Shown piece by piece: positions 1-11,050 of a DNA stretch of 64,000 nucleotides. The position numbers and the translations under genes were made by a program. Under the pieces are notes generated by a model. It saw only the letters and a list, made by a program, of their open reading frames with translations, did no database searches and was not told where the DNA came from. Each line of letters opens with the position of its first letter. The stretch's first letter is position 1. The stretch comes from Phoenix dactylifera. Its lineage: Eukaryota; Streptophyta; Magnoliopsida; Arecales; Arecaceae. The stretch spans positions 32,151,227 through 32,215,226 of the forward strand of contig NC_052392.1 of NCBI RefSeq assembly GCF_009389715.1, written 5' to 3'.

Positions 1-1445
1 CATTAATATTTACATCTACTGAGAGGTGCATATAATCTTATCTCCATAACATGAGGTTGACTCGTTGCACAGCCAGAGTTCAATATAGACTTACAAGAAA
101 TCTAAAATGTCAAATGATAAGTATGTAAAATTCCTCAAAAATGGCTCAACAAGTGTTGCTGGATCTGAAAAGATATTTAAAGATTGCCAATTCTGAAACC
201 TAAATAGCGGCTAATATCAGCAGTGAAGTTACACTGTTTGCAGAAGTGGGAAAAGAAAAATGAACCAAAAGAAAAAGGATATGTCTTGTTAATGTGACCG
301 GTTAGCTCAAGAATTCCCACTCAGAATGAGTTCATTCACCATCATCATGCTAGCAAATACGAAAGTGATGTGACTATGATGACTATTAACTCAACGACCA
401 TCAGCCAAAGCCAAAGTAGGAAGGGGGAGAGGTGCAGGAAGAGAAGCCTCACCAAAGATTTGGTTATACCTTGTAGTGTGAGTCAAAACCATTTTACTCA
501 AAAGTTCAAAAGAGTAAGATTTTTTCCTCAGAATTGCCAGCTAATATATGATAATTGAGAAAAATAAGATTTTTTTTCTTACAATTGCCAACTAATATAT
601 GACGATCAAGAAAAATCATCAATGCAAGAGTATGTTAACTATAGCACAAGAAAAGGATAAAGCCTTCATGCGATTACTAAGAAGAGTTATCTGTAATCTT
701 CAGCTTTCACCACATAAAACGTGCATGCACAACAAAAATTACCAATTTTGGCTTTACCTCCTCATTGAAAGAATACCATATATACATAATGGAGTATAAA
801 ATCTAATTTCTGAAGGACATGAAGATCAAAATAAGCAATTGATTTAGCAGTACCACCTCCAATTAATCAATCATCACAGCGCATTTACCTATTCCTAAAA
901 ACTACCAACAAAGTTTGTGTAGCACTCCAAACTGCTATTTAATGAATAGAACTACAGGATAAATAATCCTTGGTGCAAAGAACGGAAAATAAAACAGAGT
1001 GAGGCCATATCAAGCATGAGACCAAGCTGCAAGAGTGGTTTCAAATGAAATTCTCATGAAGAATCTCCTATAACCAATTTATCAACATATATATAAAAAC
1101 ATCAAGCATGCACACTTTGTTTGGCTGGATTGCAGCTACAGTGAACGTTAATCCTACCCACTAAGCCTTGTCACATAACAACAACAATAAATAAATAAAT
1201 TTATATGATGTAACAGTAACAACCTTACATAGCAATGACATTTATTCAGAATGGTATTGATATAAAGCAATGTCTTAAATATCCAATTCGCCAATGACCC
1301 ATTGGTAACTTCCAACAAAAAGTCTGATTGCGGCTACACTGTTTCTAAAGAAAAAACAGTAAATTTTTATAACCCTAATACAACAGCATCAGAAAATCAT
1401 ATCCACCTTGCCATCAACAAAAACAGTACTGCCTGCTTATGAGTT
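1..1445. other. Intergenic, no gene recognised
   Basis: This is AT-rich sequence downstream of the RING gene. Only short ORFs without recognisable domains are present. The final few hundred bases before 1446 probably hold the 3' UTR of the minus-strand RING gene, but no poly(A) signal decides its end. Confidence 0.5.
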
Positions 1446-2840
1446 CTAAGCTTCAGGTAATATTTCAAACTCATACCTGACCCGAGAATCTTCCTCGAAA
1501 ACACTACTACCAGCCCTCCGTGCCTTCCACTTCTCATATTCCGGATCATCCGTCAGCAACTCAAACCGACAAAGGGGGCATGTGTTCCGAATACCAAGCC
1601 ATGGCAAAATACACTCATCATGATAATGGTGGGAGCATGGAAGCTGCCTCACTTTTTCCTCTACCAAAATCCTATCTTTACATACTGCACAAACATTGTT
1701 ATTGTTATCAACATCTTCTTTCATTACCACGATCAATGGGAGCTTCTCGACGACTGATTTGGCTGCCGGAGGACTACCCTTGAGAGAGCTATCATGGTCA
1801 GCAAATTGCCCAAACAAGACCTCATAGGCCTCATAATCCGAGGTGTAGACAAAGCCCTCATGATCATCGACAAAATAGGTTTCCACATCGTCTGGGTCCA
1901 AACCGTTCCTTCCCAAATTATTCACAGCCAAAAGAACCTCCCATTCAATATTCCTGGCTACGTCTTCCTCCTGTTCTGCTTCGTCATGGTTGAATTCTCT
2001 GACCTCAGTGGAACTCTCGTCATTGCCACCGACCGTAATACTAACAACATCCCTCTCTTCGAGCCGGTCGTCCACCTCCTCCCATTCCAGTTCTATGTTC
2101 AGGTCCCTCCTTTGCTCCTCCAGTTGAAGGCGGTCCCAGCATAGGGGAAGGCCAAGATCGTCGTTGATCCGATCCTGGGATTCGCCACCATCGCCGATGG
2201 CAATAATCTGCTCATCACCCATGGCGACGATCTGCTCATCCGAATCTGAATCCGAATCGAACCCAACGATCCTCAGGCCCTCGGAATCAACAGGACGAGC
2301 CCTGGAAAACTCGATCGATTCCGATGGAGTGCTCCTCCTTCCCAAAAAGAAATCATCAGCTCCCCAATCGGAGATCATGATCCCCCGCTCCGCGCCGTCG
2401 AGATCTTCCTGAACCTCGAACCCCGATCCCAACCCTAACCCTAGCCCCAACCCGAGGTATTCTGATCCCACCTCCTCAGGGCCCTCGGAAACCCCATAAT
2501 CGAGGAATTGGAGCGGTTCCGGGAAGAGATCCATGGTGGGCGCGAGGGCGGCGCCGATCCGGCGGGCAGAGGAGCGATCAAATAGATCGAGGCCGAGGGT
2601 GGCGTGATCGTCGGAGGACTCGGAATCCTTGTGGGAATCGCCTGGATCGGGTGGATCGCGGGAGAATCCGGGGACGAAGAGATCAGGGACGAGGGCGCGC
2701 CGGGCCGCGCCACCATAGGCGGTGGCCGGGAGCCAGGAGGGGGCCAGATCTAGGGTTTCGGGGAGGTCTTCTTGCTCGTCGATCTCGTCGGCAGCAAATT
2801 CTTCGAGATGAAGAAGGAAGAGATCGGAAGCCTCCGCCAT
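1446..2840 (-). CDS. RING-H2 E3 ubiquitin ligase, single exon
   Basis: This 464-residue uninterrupted ORF has an ATG start with MAEASDLFLL at its N terminus. Residues 384-424 form a canonical RING-H2 finger: CAVC, then CSHHYHDEC, then CPLC, giving the C-x2-C, C-x-H-x2-H-x2-C, C-x2-C spacing that binds two zinc ions and recruits an E2 enzyme. The first 380 residues are acidic and low in complexity, with a GLGLGLGLG run near residue 133, an SDSDSDSDE tract, and aromatic/acidic stretches just before the finger. The layout of a long acidic N-terminal part and a C-terminal RING-H2 resembles plant CIP8/RING1-like ligases, but the CIP8 link is only an architectural impression. The protein is probably cytosolic or nuclear, as no signal peptide or membrane segment is seen. 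A duplicated G-box lies about 130 and 200 bp upstream of the ATG. Function as a ligase is well supported; substrate is unknown. Confidence 0.93.
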   Translation of the reverse strand: MAEASDLFLLHLEEFAADEIDEQEDLPETLDLAPSWLPATAYGGAARRALVPDLFVPGFSRDPPDPGDSHKDSESSDDHATLGLDLFDRSSARRIGAALAPTMDLFPEPLQFLDYGVSEGPEEVGSEYLGLGLGLGLGSGFEVQEDLDGAERGIMISDWGADDFFLGRRSTPSESIEFSRARPVDSEGLRIVGFDSDSDSDEQIVAMGDEQIIAIGDGGESQDRINDDLGLPLCWDRLQLEEQRRDLNIELEWEEVDDRLEERDVVSITVGGNDESSTEVREFNHDEAEQEEDVARNIEWEVLLAVNNLGRNGLDPDDVETYFVDDHEGFVYTSDYEAYEVLFGQFADHDSSLKGSPPAAKSVVEKLPLIVVMKEDVDNNNNVCAVCKDRILVEEKVRQLPCSHHYHDECILPWLGIRNTCPLCRFELLTDDPEYEKWKARRAGSSVFEEDSRVRYEFEILPEA

Positions 2841-2927
2841 AAACGGTTTGTGAAAGACGGGAGGTGGGATTGCAAGAGAGAGAGCGAGAGCGCGTTTATG
2901 GACACGCCCGCTCGCGTCGCGTCAGGG

Positions 2928-3065
2928 CATTGGTTTCTAATTTCCGAGTGGTAAGGAAGTCAGGTGCCTTGCACGTGACGAGAAGAGCGGGCGTCGCGGC
3001 ATTGGTGTCTAATTTCCTAGTGGTAAGGAAGTCAGGTGCCGTGCACGTGACGAGAAGAGCGGGGA
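2928..3065. promoter_or_regulatory. 72-bp tandem duplication carrying two G-boxes, RING gene promoter
   Basis: Two near-identical direct copies (2928-2999 and 3000-3065, the second slightly shorter) lie just upstream of the minus-strand RING start codon. Each contains CACGTG followed by AC (2972-2977 and 3044-3049), a classical G-box bound by bZIP and bHLH factors. The cores are exactly one repeat unit apart. Regulation through them is inferred. Confidence 0.7.
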
Positions 3066-4313
3066 GCGGAAGGGTTGGTAGGTGGACGGCTGGAATTGAA
3101 GTGGTTCGCTCAAACGAGTTGTTAGGTTGGCGCCTAGAGATGCAATCGAGAACGATGGTTGGGAAAGATTGGAGTTTCTAATTTTTATAAACTAGAATTG
3201 AAGTGGATTGACCGGCAGGAGGGTTGGGGGATCACTATGAGGTGAGGTTTAGTCCGGCCTATAATTATTAGTGAAAGATTAGAGAGATTTACATAGATGG
3301 TCGAGTCCAAAAATTAAGAGCTTAAAGTTTTTAGTTGAATTAAGTTCCAATCGTATATCAAGGCCTCATTTTGATTGGACACGAACTCACTATTTCTTCC
3401 AAACAAGTGGTATCATTGAGTCGGCCTTGTTCATTGTTCCCTTAGAGATCACTACTTAATTAGCATTGTGAAAAAGAGTTGAGAAGATTGCGATGGCCAA
3501 TCTTCATGTGGCACTTTATGAGTTGATCATGCTTAATATTTTTTTGGAGAGCACTTCTAAAAGATTGTGGAGGAAAAAAAAAAAAAAGGAGAAGTATGTA
3601 TGAGAGAAGATCTATGTCAAATAAAACAATTGTATATCTTAAAGGATGCAGGAAAGAGCTTCATTGCAAGAGCACCTAAATTGGTTTGATACACCGATCA
3701 GTCAGTTAGCCCTATTCATGCAATGGCCTAATCATGAACTTCAGTGACGCAGGAACTTTTAGCATTGACTTGATGGTGTTGGTGGTGTCGATATTGCTGA
3801 CTAAGAATGCTCGATTGATGGTTAGTTAGATGGGTTTTTCAAGTGGAGAGTTGATAGCGAAAGGAAGGTCATTAGAGAAAGGATCTAGTATTGCACAGTC
3901 AAAAGTCAAGTCTAGAGATGACGGCAGCATGCAATATGATCGCTGTAAGAAGTTTAGTTATATCAGATGATTGTATTTGCAACACACAAAATTAAAGCAG
4001 AAGAATGATGGTTATTCTTTGGAACATGATGTTGGAAAGGTTCTTAAAGTCTCTAAAGGTATTGGCACTTTTGATGGCGCTTGCATTTTGGATTCTAGTA
4101 GTTCTTAATAAGTTAGCTCCAGGAGGAATTGACTCAATTTCTTTGAGGTAAAGGAAGGTATTATTCAGTTGGATGATGATTTAGTTTGTGAACTCAATAA
4201 TGTAGGGACAGTAAAAGTCCAGATATTTGATGACGTAATACATACTCTTGAGTGATGTGCAGTATGTCTTGAAGCTGTGTAGGAATCTGATTTTGCTTAG
4301 TGTACTCGACTCC

Positions 4314-4328
4314 AAAGGCTGTGGGTGT
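4314..4328. repeat. Left target-site duplication of the LINE
   Basis: AAAGGCTGTGGGTGT precedes the LINE. The same bases from GGCTG onward follow its A-rich tail at 6817-6828. This fixes both ends of the insertion inside the copia fossil. Confidence 0.9.
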
Positions 4329-6816
4329 GTGGGATCTTCGACGGGCCTCGAAGCGGCGGAGCTTGATGGCTGTCAAGCTGGATATGGAACGAGCTTATGA
4401 TAGAATTAGGTGGAGTTTTCTTATGCTAGCTTTGGAGAGTCTGGGGTTCCATGAGACATGGATTGGGTGGGTTCTAGGGTGTGTTCGGGGACCAAGGTTT
4501 TCTATCTTGGTCAACGGCTCTCCAACCCCTTTCTTCAGTTCTACCATGGGGCTTCGGCAGGGTTGCCCGCTATCTCCATACTTGTTTATCATTTGTTCTG
4601 ATGTCCTGTCTCGGTCGCTGCGGGGGGTGTGTGCCTCCGGAGTCCTGGAGGCTTATGTCCCAGCTCCAGGGGCCCCGCCTATATCACATTTACTCTTCGC
4701 CGATGACTGCCTCCTCCTGACCCGGGCTCGCGTAGCGGACGCTCGGGCTATTAGGAGGGCTTTGGCTGTCTACTGCACTATATCCGGTCAAAGAGTGAAT
4801 GCCCAGAAATCCTCCATCTCCTTCAGCCCAAGTACGTCACTCCGGGTTCGACGGGGGATTCGGAGGATCCTGGAGATGCCCGAGCAGGACGGGACCTGGA
4901 CCTATCTGGGTGTTCCGATCTCAGGTAGGAGATTGCGGGTTTCCGAGTGTACCGAGCTGGTGCAAAGGGTTCAGAGCAGATTAGAGGGTTGGCGGGCCGC
5001 GTCCCTATCTATGATGGGCAGAGTCACGCTGATTCGATCTGTTTTGGGGTCTATGCCCATCTACCTTATGGCAAATACGGTGGTGCCAAGGACTGTTCTA
5101 GTGAGGATTGAGCGACTCTTTCGGGGTTTCTTATGGGGCTCACTGGGTGGGGGTCGTGGGGTGCACCTGGTGGCATGGGAGAGTATCTGCCTCCCCCTCA
5201 GAGAGGGTGGTCTTGGGGTGGTGTCTCTCATGGAGCGACGAGAGCAGCTCCTTGCCCGGCATGCCTCCCGTTTCATCCTGGAGCCGCAGGGGTTTTGGAG
5301 CCGGATCATGACTATCCGTTATGGGGGGGCAGGTCCTGAGGGCTGGGCCCGAGGAGGGCGGAGATGCTCCTTTCTATGGCGTGAGATAGCGAGGTACTTG
5401 CCATTGGTGTCTAGTCACACCCGATGGCTGATAGGTGACGGGCGTAGCATTGATGTGGCCGGGGACCCATGGGTCGATGGCCTTCCTCTGAGGCTTTGGC
5501 CGACTATGGTTAGTGTCGAGGCTGGGGAGGGTCTACGGGTCTGTGATCTCATGACTCCCGGGGCGGCTGGCTGGGATGAGATTCGGTTGGCCAGTCACTT
5601 CGGGCAGCATTTGGCGGAGCGGGTCCGCTCACTCTCTTTCCCACAGAGTGGGGGACCTGACGTATGTGTGTGGAGGTCCTCGTCCAGATCCAGGGTCAGG
5701 ATGGGCGACCTCTCCCGCATCATTAGACGGGAGTATGAGCCTGGCCCAGATTGTGTCTGGATCTGGCGATTGAAGCTTCACCCGAGGGTAGCGTTGTTCC
5801 TTTGGAAGGTGGTCTGGGACCGTCTTCCTACGAGAGCTGTACTTGGAGGTCGAGGTATGAGGATCCCATTGGTGTGTGAGGATTGTGGTGTGGCCGAGAC
5901 AGTGGACCATGCCCTGTTTCGGTGCTCATGGGCTAGGAGTACTTGGCGGCTGGCAGGGGTCCCACAGGAGGTATGGCACTGTAGGGACCTGTTCTTACAG
6001 GCCATGCGTCAGGGCTCGGAGTCCCCGGTGCTTCGTCAGGAGATTGTTCGAGCGAGCTGCACTGCCTACCAGATCTGGCTGGCTAGGAACGCTCGCACTT
6101 TCGGCGAACGACGTATGTCGCCGCGATTTGTGGTCGAAAAGGCACGCGTTCAGGCGGCAGAGCTAGGTTACACTATCCCTGTTGAAGGGACCTTGATAGC
6201 TCGGGACATCTGGGGTTCCCATTCTGCTTCGGCAGCCTTCCGTACGGTGTTTTTCACCTGAGAGCCCCCACCCCCGAGTTTCCTCAAGGTCAACTTTGAT
6301 GGGTCTGTTCTGGATAGTGGCACACGGGGTGGCGCGGGTTTTGTTATTCGGGACCCGTCTGCCAGGGTGGTGGCTGCCGGTGGCAGTCAGTTATTTGACA
6401 CTTCGGTTCCGTGTGCGGAGCTGAGAGCAGCCTGGGCGGGTATTCGCCATGCCCGGTGCGTCTTACAGGCTAGGTCCATCATACTGGAGGGTGACTCAGC
6501 CACTGTCATCAGTTGGATCTAGAGGGGTCCAAGGGGTGGTGGTAGTGATCATCCTTTGCTTCGTGACATTTGGGCTATGGCGAGGGATGGATGGGCCTTT
6601 CAGGCCAGGCATATTTACCGTGAAGGTAACGGCGCCGCGGATTGGGTAGCTGCGTATGTAGCTTGTCACTCCGGATGCACTTTGTGGATTGATGATGGGG
6701 AGTTGCCTTTGGCACTTCGAGGTATCCTATTTTTTGACCTTATTGGGTGTATCCGTTCCCGTCGGGTATGATACCCCGTTTTAGCAAAAAAAAAAAAGAA
6801 AAAAAAAAGAAAAAAA
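4329..6816 (+). mobile_element. L1-type LINE, 5'-truncated, with RT and RNase H
   Basis: This is a non-LTR retrotransposon. The open frame to 6259-6261 begins inside the reverse transcriptase (KLDMERAYDR motif) and continues through GLRQGCPLSP and the catalytic FADD (HLLFADDCLLL, about 4686-4720). It then runs into a zf-RVT-like region with the cysteine/histidine pattern CEDCGV..DHALFRC (about 5875-5925). After an in-frame stop the same frame continues as an RNase H domain (FLKVNFDGS, then EGDSATVISW), with one more in-frame stop at about 6520, and ends at 6769-6771. An A-rich tail occupies 6786-6816. ORF1 and endonuclease are missing, as expected from 5' truncation on insertion. Target duplications flank it: GGCTGTGGGTGT at 4317-4328 and 6817-6828, up to 15 bp if shared A residues are counted. 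GC content is far higher than in the flanking DNA. The element is dead. Confidence 0.93.
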
Positions 6817-7095
6817 GGCTGTGGGTGTTCAGCGCAAAATGAAGTTCTTCTAAAGGTATCTCATGGTATTATGATGTTGATGAAGGATAAGAAGTGTAGC
6901 AACGTATATTTGTTGATTAGGCACGTAGTTGTAGGTGGAGTTCTTGTAATAAGCTAGATTTTTTGAGCTCGTGGGCCGGCCTAGAGTGGCTAGGGCCAAC
7001 CGGACCCAAGCTGCCCAGTCAACCAACCTGGTTGTAGGCAGACCCGGAGTAGCTAGGCCCACGATCCCACGATGCCTCACGTGCACGGCACGTAA

Positions 7096-7382
7096 GGAAA
7101 ATCGAAGAAGAAGACTTCCAACTGGAGTCATCTTCCTTCCGATTCGAGATTCTGACTGGATTGTAAAGCTCACAATTTTATTCTTCTTTTTTTTTTCGTA
7201 GTTGCAGATTGCATAATACATGATTATAGTTGAAATCAGAAAAATCGGAGAAGAAGACTCTCAGTTGGAGTCATCTTTCTTCAGATTCGAGATTCTGACT
7301 GGATTGTAAAGCTCACAACTCTATTCTTCTTTCTTTTTTTCGTAGTTGCAGATTGCATAGTACATGACTATGGTTGAAATTA
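7096..7382. repeat. Tandem duplication, unit about 143 bp
   Basis: Copy 1 (7096-7238) and copy 2 (7239-7382) share most bases, including GATTCGAGATTCTGACTGG and GTAGTTGCAGATTGCAT, and each contains a pyrimidine tract of varying length. No coding function or known family was recognised. Confidence 0.8.
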
Positions 7383-8616
7383 CACGTAGAGAGAATGATT
7401 ACATAGAGAATCACTAACACTGGGTGGATGATTAAATTTTATAATTGGAACAGTTTTGTTGTCTGTTATAAAATGAGATTATTTTGGTTCACGGATATTG
7501 GCATGCTAATTACAAAGGAAGAAAAATTTACATAGTATGACCAGTGGTGATTGTCAGCTAAAATATAGCAAAATAATGGTTGTAACATGGCTTTTATACA
7601 ACCTTTGAGAGGGACGCATTAGCTGCAGGGTTGTGCTCAAAGTCAGAAATGTTATATGTTAATCGGCAAGGAAAAGAGGTTGGTGGCTTTGGCTTTTCCT
7701 TTTAATTTCTGTTCAGTACGTAATGATAGATATGGAGGCCAGTAGAGATGCATTTAGAATTAGTTTAAATTTCTTTTAATCTTATTTTTAAATAAAAATA
7801 GTACGTTGAAGCTCAACTTGGTTTATTTACTCAGCTTAAGTCTACATAAGTTCAGAGAGAAGAGATTCATGTGAAGAATGTTAGGCAAATTAACTAATAG
7901 AATATAAGCTTGAGAAAAAGACAATATAGACTAATGCCACATTGCATCCTTTTTGGTGCCCATCATGAACATTAGTTCTGGCAAACAGTTGGTATCTAGC
8001 CTGGGCCCCGAAGCAAAACCTACGGGAAACACGATTTTATAATAAGAACAAGAAATCTGAAGGCATGGTTGTAAATTCTCAGTTCTTAGTAAAAATAGCA
8101 TGAACTAATTTACAAATCGCAACCCTAGTATCAAAAAATTTTCCATCTTAGCCGGCTTGGTAGATGGCATGGAGCTATTGATGGTACAGATAAGAGTGGT
8201 TAACACAGAAATTGTACCTTATACCATATATACCACGTGGTTGTGCACGCCATCAATCACTTTAACTTGTTCCTGTGGACCATAGAAAGTCATGAGCGTG
8301 TGATGAATGGAGCCTACAGAAACAACTTGAGGTAATTGGTGGGGTGCACCGCCATATGGTACATATGGTATTGGGTATAATTTCTCATTAACACACTGCA
8401 TGGGTAATTTGTAAACCACCAATGTTCTTTTTCTAAGTGGCATGTTATTGTTTTAGTAGTATGCAAGAGCATTTCCACTGCAAGCCTTGGATAGAAGAAA
8501 AGATGGGGAATATTCATTTTGGAAAAAAATTTGGACAAAGTAACAAATTTCTATTGCCATGATATTGTAACATAGCTTTGATGCAACGTTGAAGATTTGA
8601 GTTGATATCTGAGGAT

Positions 8617-8650
<34 letters not shown>

Positions 8651-11050
8651 TGTGTTAGTTGATCGGTTAAGCTCAAAGATAAAAGTACTTTCAGTTGATT
8701 GGCAATCGAAAAGGTTGGGAGCTTATCTTTTTCTTCCTCTTTTTAATTATTTCTTTGAGTCTTTCATTACATGAAACTAATTCAAAATTTCAAGGCATTT
8801 GGGTGAAAAAAAGAGGCATCAAGGTCATTTTTTTCAGTAATATCATATTCTCAAATGACAATGCAAATAAATAAATCTCCATGGCCTATTTTGATAGGAG
8901 TGAAAAATGAAACAACTTATTATAAGGGTAGGAGGGTTGAGAATTGTGGCCAAGAGAAACAGCAGAGTAGGTGCCTTTTTTGGACTGCAACAAAGTGAAA
9001 AATAATGAAAATGAAAGTATATGCATATGTGAGAGGAGAAAGGAGGTGGAGGGTGGGAGGAATGGACTTCCTATTTTTTAAGGTGCCTTGGTTGTTCTCT
9101 TATCTAAGTCTTACCCACATCCTCACCCTTGTTGCACCATGCCTTCCCATGATATTTTGATCTAACAACATCTATCTATTTATCTATTTATATAATTTAT
9201 AATAAGTGACAACCCTGATTTTGATTTCAATAATCCAGAATTGTGCATCTACTCTACACTAACATGAAACCCTAATTCTACTAATGAGTTGTATTCTTTA
9301 TTTATGTTTTCATATTTGTGTCATCAAAGATTTTAGACCACATGTATCTCACTCACCACACCATAATTGTCATAAATCATATTGTTTTTTCTTTTACATC
9401 AATCACAATATAATATGGTACCCCTTATAGGTATCGGAAAGACATGTTAAATTGCAACTCCTAAATTAAATATATAGGATGGGATAAAATACTTATTAGG
9501 GAAAAAAAGAAAAATGGATAAAGTTTGTTTCAACTCATTCAAATTGGCCATTTTTACATTTATATTTGAAACTCACTCCTCAGTTACATGCTTCCTAAAT
9601 GAATACACCAGAAAACTTTAGTGCTTTTTAGAAACTATCATCATTTGACAGCTCAGCAAAAGAAAAATGAAATCTCATGCACAATATACTATCAGTGCTT
9701 AGAGTTTGAATAACGCAAAGAAAGAGGTTCAACATACATAAATGAGTTAAACTCCTTCGTAAATATCGATCTTGGTTAATGTGCATACATTGGATATGGA
9801 TGCATGCAGAAGAAAGGTTGATACACATTTAGAAATACTCCTATAAAGAGTCTTGATGCTAAATTATAATGATCTAGAAAAACCTAAAATGCTTGTGTTT
9901 GTAAGTAAGTAAGTAATAATAAATGTGACCTTTGTCAGTAAAAAATCTATTATTTCCTACAACATCCCCGAATATCAAATAAACATAAGGTAGTCCATAA
10001 AAATTATAAAAATAACATTAAATAACCATATATATAATTCACATATTATAGAAGCAAAACACTCTTCTTTGGGTAAATCTGTAAAATTAGTTCTTTTGAA
10101 TAATTCATCCATCTAACAACTCGAATGAGATATGCAGTTGGACTGTCATGTTTGATTGATTAATCAAAACCAATCCAACCAAAACACTTATTGAACAAAT
10201 TTGGATTGGCTTATCCCCGAGTTGGATCTTGAGATCTAAGACCATCCAGTGATTCTAGTGAACAATCCAATCAAGATCAATCCAACCAAGAATCTAGCTA
10301 ATATAATTTGGATAGGTTGATCCTTGTGTTGGATCATCGAGGTCTTAAAAAATAGGAGAAGAGGTGGAAAATCAACTTTGGATCATCTAAGAGAAAGAAA
10401 CTTTTAAGCTGCAACTTATTATGATCTCCATAAGTTTCTTAGTAAAAGATAGGAGCACTAAATAAAATCAAGAGTTCCCTGTAAATCGCACCACCTCCTA
10501 AGTGCAATTCATAGGGTTGGTGCTACTTACAGAGGCATCAATATTATCCCTATCCCTTGCATTTTCCATTGAAAAGTTTATTGTGGTTCATGGGATCCAA
10601 ACACCTTCTCACACACACACACACATAAAGCTTTCTTATTTCAAAGTGAAAGAATCATATTTTTTCTTTTCCTTCCTTTCATCTTCATCTTTGCCCTTTC
10701 ATCTTTCACTCTCACACAGATACCAAGCAGCACAACTTACCTATATATATTTTACAATTAAAACACTTAGAATTTGAACAGATTTTTTTTTTCTCTAAGA
10801 CGGATGGATCATACTTGACGAGTACGAATATACCCAATAAAATTAAAAAATAAAATACCTCGAAGTGCCAGGAACAACTCTCCATCTCCGGCCCATAGGG
10901 TACTATCGAAGTGACTGGCTACATAACCGGCCACCCAATCCATAGCTCCATTAGCTCCATTGTTAGCTTAGACCTAGCACCCCTATTTATTATCTAAAGA
11001 ATGTATTTCGAATAAGATATTCAAACACTAGGCATCGGAGAAAAACCACC
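7383..11050. other. Intergenic, mostly unassigned
   Basis: This AT-rich interval has no recognised gene. It holds a GA microsatellite (about 8619-8648) and an imperfect direct repeat of about 105 bp spacing built around ATCAATCCAACC (about 10168-10350). The last 100 bases should contain the PPR promoter and 5' UTR; CTATTTATTA near 10983 is a weak TATA-like candidate. Confidence 0.5.
8619..8648. repeat. GA dinucleotide microsatellite
   Basis: An uninterrupted run of GA units is visible directly in the sequence. Confidence 0.95.

Larger units (their letters stand above)
3270..6960 (+). mobile_element. Ty1/copia LTR-retrotransposon fossil, interrupted by a LINE
   Basis: This is heavily decayed copia sequence. 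A primer-site-like stretch resembling the initiator-Met site lies near 3408-3420, directly after what looks like an LTR end. Recognisable parts in order are a gag zinc-knuckle-like stretch (about 3945-3985) and the protease/pre-integrase region, with traces of the usual LDS and LISLSxLDSKG signatures (about 4090-4313), resumed at about 6820-6950 after the LINE insertion. No intact second LTR was found. It has many breaks (well over five) and is clearly old. The limits are approximate. A Tork/TNT1-type copia is likely from the residual motifs, but this is inference. Confidence 0.65.
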
